Shown piece after piece: positions 1 through 4,976 of a stretch of DNA of 5,926 nt. A program made the position numbers and the translations under genes. Source of the DNA: Niveispirillum sp. (GTDB lineage: Bacteria > Pseudomonadota > Alphaproteobacteria > Azospirillales > Azospirillaceae); the NCBI GenBank assembly GCA_016463045.1, contig JAEMSB010000313.1, positions 1 through 5,926 on the forward strand, read 5' to 3'. The notes beneath the pieces are model-generated. The model did not search any database. It had not been told where the DNA came from and saw only the letters and a program-made list of their open reading frames with translations. How positions within the stretch are numbered: the stretch's first letter is position 1; each line of letters opens with the position of its first letter.

Positions 1-123
1 GCCCTGACGGAAGGGGTGATGACCGCCTTCATCGTGGAACAGGTGGCCCACCGCCGTGCCGCAGGGGTTGGCCTTGCCGCCGCCCTGCGCTGTTTTATCC
101 TGGCTTATCACCGCCGGGATTAA
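1..123 (+). CDS. C-terminal end of an unrecognised protein (partial, 5' end outside window)
   Basis: Frame 1 is open from the first base and ends in TAA at 121-123, giving the last 40 residues of a protein that begins to the left of the window. The fragment is alanine- and arginine-rich, looks helical (it includes the stretch VEQVAHRRAAGVGLAAALR) and ends in YHRRD. The case for coding is its position directly before a strong hairpin and its compatible codon use; the fragment is too short to name a family. It is convergent with the peroxiredoxin gene. No function is proposed. Confidence 0.5.
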   Translation, partial: ALTEGVMTAFIVEQVAHRRAAGVGLAAALRCFILAYHRRD

Positions 124-133
124 GCGAAGGGTG

Positions 134-199
134 AGGCGGACCGCCTGCCCTCTCCCCCGCCCGCCCTTTGCGGGGGACGGGGGGATGGGCGGTCCGCCT
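134..199. terminator. Large bidirectional hairpin between convergent genes
   Basis: The arms AGGCGGACCGCC (134-145) and GGCGGTCCGCCT (188-199) are perfect reverse complements. Inside them CCCCCGC (154-160) pairs with GCGGGGG (170-176) around a short loop, so almost the whole 66 bases folds into one long, slightly interrupted stem. It starts 10 bases after the stop of the left gene and ends 7 bases before the stop codon of the peroxiredoxin, as expected for a terminator shared by two convergent genes. No clear T-tract follows on either side, so termination strength is uncertain. It could also be a dispersed intergenic palindromic repeat. Confidence 0.6.
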
Positions 200-206
200 T
201 TCCCGA

Positions 207-689
207 TTACAGCACCTTCAGAATGTGCTCGGCGCTCGACACCTCAAAGGCGCCGGGCTTTTCCACTTCCAGGCGGGTCACGACGCCATCTTCGGCCACC
301 AGGGCGAAGCGCTGGCTGCGGTGGCCCAGATTATAGGCCGTGCCATCCATTTCCAGGCCCAGGGCCTTGGTCAGGGAGCCATTGCCATCGGGCAGCATGG
401 TGACCTTGCCGGCCACGTTGTTCTGCTTGCCCCAGGCCTGCATGACGAACGGGTCGTTCACGGCCATGCAGACGATGTCTTCCACGCCCTTGGCCTTGAA
501 CGCCTCGGCATTGTCCACAAAGCCCGGCAGGTGCTTGGCCGAGCAGGTCGGGGTGAAGGCGCCGGGGACGGAGAACAGGACGACCTTCTTGCCCTTGAAC
601 AGGTCGTCGGTGCTGACCTCCTGCATGCCGGACTCGGTCAGGTGCTTCAGGGTGACCGACGGGATGCGGTCGCCAACCTTCACGCTCAT
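207..689 (-). CDS. Peroxiredoxin, Prx5 / type II (AhpC-TSA/redoxin fold)
   Basis: A 160-residue thiol peroxidase that reduces hydrogen peroxide and organic peroxides in the cytoplasm, probably recharged by glutathione/glutaredoxin or thioredoxin. The active-site block PGAFTPTCSAKHLPGF (residues 42-57) contains the peroxidatic Cys49 in the PxxxTxxC signature with Thr46. Arg124 in GHRSQRF is the expected third catalytic residue. VNDPFVMQAW (77-86) and the C-terminal SSAEHILKVL are typical of the Prx5 branch, and the length fits the family. A second Cys, Cys74, lies 25 residues after Cys49. The start chosen is ATG at 689, with GGAGG eight bases upstream; an in-frame GTG at 704 overlaps that ribosome binding site and would add five residues. 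There is no signal peptide. The gene appears monocistronic: divergent from yqgE and convergent with the left-end gene. Confidence 0.93.
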   Translation of the reverse strand: MSVKVGDRIPSVTLKHLTESGMQEVSTDDLFKGKKVVLFSVPGAFTPTCSAKHLPGFVDNAEAFKAKGVEDIVCMAVNDPFVMQAWGKQNNVAGKVTMLPDGNGSLTKALGLEMDGTAYNLGHRSQRFALVAEDGVVTRLEVEKPGAFEVSSAEHILKVL

Positions 690-734
690 CTGGATATCCT
701 CCACAAAGGGGATGTTGATTGAACCTATGTGCCG

Positions 735-763
735 TTTCTAGGCCACACCCGGCCCCGCGACAA
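735..763 (-). promoter_or_regulatory. Candidate sigma-70-type promoter of the peroxiredoxin gene
   Basis: Read on the minus strand, TTGTCG (763-758) and TAGAAA (740-735) are separated by exactly 17 bases. Each box matches four of six consensus positions, and a C precedes TTG as is common in alphaproteobacterial -35 elements. The predicted start near 728 would give a leader of about 38 bases containing the GGAGG ribosome binding site. No OxyR-like site was identified with confidence. Confidence 0.4.
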
Positions 764-811
764 GCAAAAGGGACCTCCAGAAAAACCGCCCACCTTGGCG
801 GCACGGGCTGC

Positions 812-817
812 TATGAT
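812..817 (+). promoter_or_regulatory. Possible -10 element close to the yqgE start
   Basis: TATGAT at 812-817 matches five of six -10 consensus positions and sits in the short divergent region just before the yqgE ATG at 829. Transcription would start near 824, leaving a leader of only about five bases. No acceptable -35 box lies 16-18 bases upstream, so this is weak. Confidence 0.2.
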
Positions 818-828
818 CGGTTGCCAGG

Positions 829-1428
829 ATGAAAGCCACGCCACAGCCCATGCCGACATCGTCCAAGAAGCCCCTGAATTCATTGACCGGTCAGTTCCTG
901 ATCGCCATGCCGCAGATGCCCGATCCGCGGTTTGAGAAAAGCGTGATCTATATCTGCGTCCATAATGCCGAAGGGGCGATGGGGCTGGTGGTGAACAAGC
1001 TGTTCGATGGGATCAGCTTCACCAGCCTGCTGCACCAGCTGGATATCGAGGTGACGCAGCCGGCCCGCGACCTGACGGTGCATTTCGGCGGCCCGGTCGA
1101 GTCGGGACGCGGCTTCGTGCTGCACAGCGCCGACTATAACCGCGAAGGCAGTATGCAGGTCAGTGATGGGGTGGTGCTGACCGCCACCGTTGATATTCTG
1201 CGCGCGGTCGCGGAGGGCCAGGGGCCGCAGAATGCCATCCTGGCGCTGGGCTATGCCGGCTGGGGGCCTGGACAGCTGGATCAGGAGATGCAGCAGAATG
1301 GCTGGCTGCACGCGCCCGCCGATAACCGCATCCTGTTCGATACTGATCAGGAGCGGAAATGGGAACGCGCCCTGGCCAGCCTGGGCATCAACCTGTCCAT
1401 GCTGTCCGCCGATATCGGCCACGCTTGA
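829..1428 (+). CDS. yqgE: YqgE/AlgH family protein (UPF0301)
   Basis: A 199-residue protein of the YqgE/AlgH family, widespread in proteobacteria and of uncertain biochemical role; AlgH was first linked to alginate control in Pseudomonas. Family hallmarks are in order: LTGQFLIAMPQMPDPRFEKS (residues 19-38), then YICVHNAEGAMGLVVNK, FGGPVESGRGFVLHS in the middle, and ALGYAGWGPGQLDQEM followed by GWL in the C-terminal part. Length is close to the usual 180-200 residues and there is no signal peptide, so it is probably cytoplasmic. The start is uncertain: ATG at 829 has no spaced Shine-Dalgarno sequence, and a second in-frame ATG at 850 (MPTSSKK) leaves the conserved region intact and is also without one. 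The gene is divergent from the peroxiredoxin and is followed by stem-loops at 1473-1540, so it is probably transcribed alone. Confidence 0.93.
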   Translation: MKATPQPMPTSSKKPLNSLTGQFLIAMPQMPDPRFEKSVIYICVHNAEGAMGLVVNKLFDGISFTSLLHQLDIEVTQPARDLTVHFGGPVESGRGFVLHSADYNREGSMQVSDGVVLTATVDILRAVAEGQGPQNAILALGYAGWGPGQLDQEMQQNGWLHAPADNRILFDTDQERKWERALASLGINLSMLSADIGHA

Positions 1429-1472
1429 CGCGTTGCCTCAGGCGCCGGCGCCGCGTCCGCGGCTTGGCTTTA

Positions 1473-1540
1473 CGCCCGCATGGGCGGGCGCGGCGGCAGT
1501 CGCCGCCGGAGCGGCTTTCCGGGTTGCCGGAAAACCGCTC
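1473..1540 (+). terminator. Three consecutive stem-loops after yqgE (probable terminator region)
   Basis: Three hairpins follow one another closely. CGCCCGC (1473-1479) pairs with GCGGGCG (1484-1490) around ATGG. GCGGCG (1490-1495) pairs with CGCCGC (1501-1506) around GCAGT; it shares one base with the first. A 14-base arm (1509-1522) pairs with 1527-1540 around GTTG with a single mismatch. The third is the strongest and is nearly symmetrical in both directions. None is followed by a clear T-run, so termination is inferred from position, 45 bases past the yqgE stop. Alternatives are an RNA-stabilising structure or a palindromic intergenic repeat. Confidence 0.45.
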
Positions 1541-1551
1541 TCGGGTGTCCC

Positions 1552-1570
1552 GGTTCCATGGCATGGTGCC
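1552..1570. promoter_or_regulatory. 19-base operator-like palindrome upstream of pal
   Basis: GGTTCCATG (1552-1560) and CATGGTGCC (1562-1570) are inverted around a single G, matching at seven of nine positions, with the core CCATG-G-CATGG perfect. A small dyad CGGG-TGT-CCCG (1542-1552) abuts it. The site lies about 140 bases before the pal start codon, outside coding sequence. It could be a regulator-binding site or a further structural hairpin; no regulator is identifiable. The rest of the gap (1571-1707) holds a minor dyad CGGTC-TTCCC-GACCG (1662-1676) and GAGAG as a possible ribosome binding site before pal; no convincing promoter was seen. Confidence 0.25.
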
Positions 1571-1707
1571 CTCTGCTCGCGCCGACAGCCATATGCCAAA
1601 GACAGGCCCGGCTTTGGTCCAAGTCCCGCCGCAATCGCAGGGCTGGATGATGGGGGGCCACCGGTCTTCCCGACCGACGGAAAACATCTGGGAATGAGAG
1701 ATACAAG

Positions 1708-2232
1708 ATGAAGCGCACCAACCTTTTGCTGCTGGCACCCGTGATGCTGCTGGCGGCCTGTTCCTCGGTCAGCGACCGCGACAAGGATGCCAGCAGCAGC
1801 GGCGGCGGTTACACCACGCCGTTCCCCGGCGCGGGCACGCCGACGACCGGCGTCGAACAGTCGAACCTGAATTCCAACCTGTCCCCGCAGCAGCAGCTGG
1901 CGCAGATCGGCGACCGCGTGTTCTTCGGTCTGGACCAGTTCGAAGTGTCGCCGGAATCGGCGGCCACCCTGGACCAGCAGGCGCAATGGCTGCGCAGCAA
2001 TCCGGCCATCACCCTGACCATCGAGGGTCACTGCGACGAGCGCGGCACGCGTGAATACAACCTGGCGCTCGGCCAGAAGCGCGCCGACAGCGTGCGCCGC
2101 TATCTGGTGGCCGCCGGCATCGATGGCAGCCGGTTGCAGGTCATTTCCTTCGGCAAGGAACGCCCCGCCGTGGCCGGTTCGTCCGCCGATGTCTGGGCGC
2201 AGAACCGCCGCGCCGTCAGCGTGGTGAATTGA
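1708..2232 (+). CDS. pal: Peptidoglycan-associated lipoprotein Pal (OmpA C-terminal domain)
   Basis: A 174-residue outer-membrane lipoprotein expected to bind peptidoglycan and work with the Tol system in outer-membrane integrity and constriction during division. Residues 1-18 form a lipoprotein signal: MKRTN, a hydrophobic stretch, then the lipobox LAAC with Cys18 as the lipidated residue. Ser at +2 argues for outer-membrane sorting. A Gly/Ser/Thr/Pro-rich linker covers about 22-60. The OmpA-like domain runs from about 68 to 174, with DRVFFGLDQFEVSP, IEGHCDERGTREYNLALGQK (105-124) and RRAVSVV near the end. Asp110 and Arg125 fall in the region that contacts diaminopimelate in this family. Cys109 in GHCDERGT replaces the Ala of E. 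coli Pal. Length and domain match Pal. The unusual point is context: tolB normally precedes pal, but here yqgE does, at 279 bases. The start is supported by GAGAG seven bases upstream. A Pal-like paralogue cannot be excluded. Confidence 0.88.
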   Translation: MKRTNLLLLAPVMLLAACSSVSDRDKDASSSGGGYTTPFPGAGTPTTGVEQSNLNSNLSPQQQLAQIGDRVFFGLDQFEVSPESAATLDQQAQWLRSNPAITLTIEGHCDERGTREYNLALGQKRADSVRRYLVAAGIDGSRLQVISFGKERPAVAGSSADVWAQNRRAVSVVN

Positions 2233-2245
2233 TCCCTTCCCTGCT

Positions 2246-2276
2246 TTGCGGGCCATCGCCAAGATGAAACCCGCAA
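2246..2276 (+). terminator. Possible terminator hairpin after pal
   Basis: TTGCGGG (2246-2252) is the exact reverse complement of CCCGCAA (2270-2276), and the stem extends imperfectly outward through TCCC/GGGGA. It begins 14 bases after the pal stop. The loop of 17 bases is long and no T-tract follows, so an intrinsic terminator is only moderately likely. Confidence 0.35.
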
Positions 2277-2295
2277 GGTGGGGATGCAACCGCGA

Positions 2296-2357
2296 CACTT
2301 ATACTTGTTCATGTACTATTGCTTGAATGCTCGTATACTATTTCACGATGAGCATCG
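2296..2357 (+). promoter_or_regulatory. AT-rich promoter region with direct repeat and dyad before the 2375 gene
   Basis: A sharply AT-rich stretch (about 2296-2345) interrupts GC-rich sequence. TATACT (2334-2339) is a good -10 candidate and would give a leader of about 29 bases. No TTGACA-like box sits 16-18 bases upstream; the nearest, TTGTTC (2305-2310), is 23 bases away. The heptamer TACTATT occurs at 2314-2320 and again at 2336-2342, exactly 22 bases (about two helical turns) apart, the second copy overlapping the -10. A dyad CGATG-AG-CATCG (2346-2357) falls at the expected transcription start. A poor -35 plus repeats suggests control by a DNA-binding regulator, which is inference. Confidence 0.4.
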
Positions 2358-2374
2358 GATGCAGTGGGGAATGA

Positions 2375-2857
2375 ATGAACAAGCTTCTGGGGCGGTTGAC
2401 GGGACTGTTGATGATTGCGCAGGTATCCGTAGCGGGTGTTGCACATGCGCGGGATGTCACGGCAAACAATAATCAGCCCGGACTGTTCGTCGGAGCCAAG
2501 GTCACCATTCCCTTAGGCACGCATCGCAAACAGCCGCAGCAGCCACAGTTGGGCCTGTCCGCCGGCCTGCGCGTGCAGAATCCGGATTTCGGCTGGATGA
2601 AGCCGACGACGGAGGCCCGCCTGGCCCCGCCCCGCCAGATGGATCTGCTTGGCCTGCATATGCGAGGATCAACGGATGTCCGATTGAGCGCAGTGGGTCA
2701 GGAAATGCGCTTCCAGCAGGGCGACACCCGTCTGAATGCCGATGACGGCGAAGGGAGCAATCCGGGCTGGTGGCTAGCGGGCGGTTTGCTGGCCGGTGCA
2801 GCCGTGGCCGGTGTGGTTGTCCTCTCACAAGCTGTGGATGATTCAGGCGGAGAGTAA
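2375..2857 (+). CDS. Unrecognised exported protein with C-terminal membrane helix
   Basis: A 160-residue protein I cannot assign to a family. Residues 1-25 look like a Sec signal peptide: MNKLLGR, a hydrophobic core, and AHA before the probable cleavage at Arg26. The mature part starts polar (ANNNQPG), then has alternating hydrophobic/polar segments that could be beta strands (LFVGAKVTIPLG about 37-48, LGLSAGLRVQNPDFG, DVRLSAVGQEMRFQQG) separated by a Pro/Gln-rich stretch. Residues about 132-154 form one hydrophobic Gly/Ala/Val-rich helix opening with WW, followed by a short acidic tail DDSGGE. This predicts a mostly periplasmic protein anchored at its C-terminus. The tail is acidic, so it is not a PEP-CTERM or LPXTG sorting signal. 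GGGGA four bases before ATG 2375 supports the start, and its own AT-rich promoter region precedes it. It ends six bases from the epmA stop codon on the other strand. Confidence 0.72.
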   Translation: MNKLLGRLTGLLMIAQVSVAGVAHARDVTANNNQPGLFVGAKVTIPLGTHRKQPQQPQLGLSAGLRVQNPDFGWMKPTTEARLAPPRQMDLLGLHMRGSTDVRLSAVGQEMRFQQGDTRLNADDGEGSNPGWWLAGGLLAGAAVAGVVVLSQAVDDSGGE

Positions 2858-2863
2858 ACCGCC

Positions 2864-3919
2864 CTACGCCACCACCACCGGCGCCCACAGCACATCGTCG
2901 ATGGCATCCGCGCCCGCAATGATCATGGAAAGCCGGTCGAAGCCGAGCGCGATGCCGGCGCTGTCGGGCATCATCGGCAGGGCCGCCAGGAAATCCTCGT
3001 CAATCGGGTAGCGTTCGCCGTAGAGCCGTTCCTTTTCGGCCATGTCCGCCTCGAACCGCGTCCTTTGCAGCAACGGGTCGGTCAGTTCGCCGAAAGCATT
3101 GGCCAGTTCCACGCCGCAGCCATACAGCTCAAACCGTTCCGCGACGCGCGGATCATCCGGCTTGGGACGGGCAAGGGCCGCCATGGAGACGGGATAGTCG
3201 GACAGGAAAGTGGGTACATCCATGCCCAGATGCGGCTCAATCCGGTCCAGGCTGACGCGGAAGAACAGATCTTCCCAGGTGTCCGTCTCCGCCACGCGGA
3301 TGCCGATGCGCGCCACCTCTGTCGCCAGTCGATCGCGGTCGGGGCGCAGCGGGTCGGGTGCGGTGGCCAGCAGGTCGATGCCGGCATAGTGCAGGAAGGC
3401 ATCCTGCACCGTCAGCACCCGCCAATCGGCAAACGGATCGCATTCAATGCCCCGGAAGCGCAGCTTGTCCTTACCCGCCGCAAGACAGGCCGCGCGGACC
3501 AGCGCCACGCAATCATCCATCAGATCGCGGTAACCGGCGCCAGCCCGATACCATTCCAGCATGGCGAATTCCGGATGGTGCGTGCCCGACCGTTCACCGT
3601 TGCGATAGACATGCGACAGCTGAAACAGCCGGGGCACGCCCGCCGCCAGCAGCTTTTTCATGGTGAATTCAGGGCTGGTGTGCAGGTAAAGCCGGCGGCG
3701 GTCATCCGGGTGCGGGCCGATCAGGTCGGTCGCAAAGGCCATCAGATGCACCTCCAGCCCCGGTGAGACCTGCAGGGCCGGCGTCTCCACCTCGTCAAAC
3801 CCATGATCCTCGAACCAGCGGCGCAGGGTACGCATCACGGTCTGGCGCACGGCCAGATGCGGGCGTTTTTTCTGGAAATGGTCGGGGTGCCACCAGGGGG
3901 GCGAAACGGTGCGGCGCAT
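2864..3919 (-). CDS. epmA: EF-P--(R)-beta-lysine ligase EpmA (GenX/PoxA/YjeA)
   Basis: A 351-residue class II aminoacyl-tRNA synthetase paralogue related to lysyl-tRNA synthetase. The family activates (R)-beta-lysine and attaches it to a conserved lysine of elongation factor P, helping ribosomes through polyproline stretches. It lacks the N-terminal anticodon-binding domain of LysRS, as EpmA does. Visible signatures are WWHPDHFQKKRP near the N-terminus (9-20), ETPALQVSPGLEVHL (about 45-59), HTSPEFTMKKLLAAG (80-94), motif 2 LFQLSHVYRNGERSGTHHPE (98-117) and motif 3 GIALGFDRLSM (322-332) with Arg329. ATG 3919 is chosen because conserved sequence starts within ten residues and GAG lies five bases upstream. 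The frame stays open to 4237, but that extension is low-complexity shadow sequence overlapping the divergent gene. The stop is TAG at 2864-2866. The usual partners epmB and efp are not in this window. Confidence 0.95.
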   Translation of the reverse strand: MRRTVSPPWWHPDHFQKKRPHLAVRQTVMRTLRRWFEDHGFDEVETPALQVSPGLEVHLMAFATDLIGPHPDDRRRLYLHTSPEFTMKKLLAAGVPRLFQLSHVYRNGERSGTHHPEFAMLEWYRAGAGYRDLMDDCVALVRAACLAAGKDKLRFRGIECDPFADWRVLTVQDAFLHYAGIDLLATAPDPLRPDRDRLATEVARIGIRVAETDTWEDLFFRVSLDRIEPHLGMDVPTFLSDYPVSMAALARPKPDDPRVAERFELYGCGVELANAFGELTDPLLQRTRFEADMAEKERLYGERYPIDEDFLAALPMMPDSAGIALGFDRLSMIIAGADAIDDVLWAPVVVA

Positions 3920-3932
3920 GATCACTCGACAG

Positions 3933-3969
3933 CGGGCGGGCAAGACGGGCACTCTCGCCTTCCCGCCCG
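3933..3969. repeat. Inverted repeat in the epmA/femAB-like divergent region
   Basis: CGGGCGGG (3933-3940) and CCCGCCCG (3962-3969) are perfect inverted arms. With one bulged C the stem extends by three more pairs (AAG 3942-3944 with CTT 3959-3961). It occupies most of the 66 bases between the two divergent start codons, so it could be a shared operator or a structured leader. No clear promoter boxes were found on either strand here. Confidence 0.35.
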
Positions 3970-3985
3970 TGACTTGCAATCCCCG

Positions 3986-4954
3986 ATGACCGATCAAGAG
4001 ACCATCCCCAATTTGCGCATCGTCTGGGACGTGGGCCGCCTGTCGGAATGGTCGCGGCTGCTGGCCGAGTGCGGGCAGAGCAGCCTGACACAGGGGTTCG
4101 GCTATAATCAGGCCATGCTGACGGTGGAGGGATGGCGGCCCCGGCTGGGCATTATCGAGCTGTCCGACCGGCCCATCGGTCTGGTGGTGATGAGCGAGCG
4201 GCGGATTTTCAAGCTGATCCGCGTGGCGCGCCTGCACCGGGGGCCGCTGCTACGGCCAGAGGCGCGAAAGCCCACCGTCTTCGCAATGGTCATGAAGCTG
4301 ATCCGCAAGGAATATCCCAGCGGCCCCCTGAACTGGACCGCCGTCGTGCCGGAATGGGGGGCGGGCGAAGAGGCAGAGGCCATGATGCGCTGGGCCGGGT
4401 TCCGGCGCGACAAGGCACCGGGATACCGCACGCTCTGGGTCGATCTGCGCCGGGACGAGACGGCGCTGCGCGCCCGGCTGGCGCAGAAATGGCGCAACGC
4501 GCTGAACCAGGCGGAACGCGCCGGCCTGAGCGTGGAGATCGACCGCGACGGCAAGACGCAGCTTCCCTGGCTTCTGGAACAATATCAGAAGGACAAGGCG
4601 GCCAAACGCTATCGCGGGCCGTCACCCAAACTGGTGATCCGCATGCGGACCGGCATGCACAAGGATGGCGACATAATGCTGCTGCGCGCCGTCAAGGACG
4701 GGGTGCCGGTGGCGGGTATCCTGATCCTGGGCCATGGCAAGGCCGCAACCTACCAGATCGGCTGGTCCGACGCGGCGGGCCGGGCGGCGCGGGCGCATAA
4801 CCTGCTGCTCTGGCGCGCCATGCAGGAACTGAAGCGGCAGGGCCGGGACTGGTTTGACCTGGGCGGCATCCTGCCCGATGAGGCACCGGGCGTGACGGCG
4901 TTCAAACGCGGCATGGGCGGGGAAGAGGTGGAACTGGTCGGCGCATGGCGGTAA
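3986..4954 (+). CDS. FemAB/GNAT-fold aminoacyltransferase-like protein
   Basis: A 322-residue protein resembling FemAB family members (two tandem GNAT-like domains; in Gram-positives they add amino acids from aminoacyl-tRNA to lipid II side chains). The N-terminal domain has SLTQGFGYNQAM (33-44), a typical FemAB opening, then RGPLLRP (85-91). The hinge region has GYRTLWVDLRRDE (146-158) followed by the helix LRARLAQKWRNALNQAERAG (161-180). The C-terminal domain ends with WFDLGGILPDEAPGVTAFKR (289-308) and GMGGEEVELVG, the family's D-GG...FK-G-GG pattern. There is no signal peptide or membrane helix, so it is probably cytoplasmic. ATG 3986 is chosen because the reading frame upstream to 3803 is antisense to epmA; its ribosome binding site is weak. 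Proteobacterial members occur without interpeptide bridges, and the substrate here is unknown. It is divergent from epmA and convergent with the next gene (22-base gap). Confidence 0.82.
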   Translation: MTDQETIPNLRIVWDVGRLSEWSRLLAECGQSSLTQGFGYNQAMLTVEGWRPRLGIIELSDRPIGLVVMSERRIFKLIRVARLHRGPLLRPEARKPTVFAMVMKLIRKEYPSGPLNWTAVVPEWGAGEEAEAMMRWAGFRRDKAPGYRTLWVDLRRDETALRARLAQKWRNALNQAERAGLSVEIDRDGKTQLPWLLEQYQKDKAAKRYRGPSPKLVIRMRTGMHKDGDIMLLRAVKDGVPVAGILILGHGKAATYQIGWSDAAGRAARAHNLLLWRAMQELKRQGRDWFDLGGILPDEAPGVTAFKRGMGGEEVELVGAWR

Positions 4955-4976
4955 AGACCCGCCACGCGCCGAGCCA

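Noticed and set aside
168..722. Plus-strand open frame (184 residues) opposite the peroxiredoxin
   Set aside because: The minus strand encodes a complete peroxiredoxin with catalytic residues; the plus frame is His/Gly/Ala-rich shadow sequence and would have to read through the large hairpin.
880..1422. Minus-strand open frame (180 residues) opposite yqgE
   Set aside because: It is a shadow of the well-conserved YqgE coding frame with no motifs of its own.
1438..2298. Long minus-strand open frame (286 residues) antisense to pal and its upstream gap
   Set aside because: It lies opposite a clear Pal lipoprotein, has no family motifs, and its Ala/Gly/Arg-rich composition is typical of antisense frames in GC-rich DNA.
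2375..2857. PEP-CTERM or LPXTG-type sorting signal at the C-terminus of the exported protein
   Set aside because: A C-terminal hydrophobic helix is present, but no PEP or LPXTG motif precedes it and the tail after it is acidic, not basic.
3065..3766. Plus-strand open frame (233 residues) inside epmA
   Set aside because: epmA on the other strand carries all class II synthetase motifs; the plus frame shows no recognisable domain or start signal.
3803..3985. N-terminal extension of the FemAB-like gene to 383 residues
   Set aside because: This stretch is antisense to the conserved epmA N-terminus and to the inverted-repeat spacer; family-like sequence begins after ATG 3986.
3920..4237. N-terminal extension of epmA to a 457-residue protein
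   Set aside because: The extension is low-complexity, matches no EpmA region, and overlaps the 5' part of the divergent FemAB-like gene; family length is met from ATG 3919.
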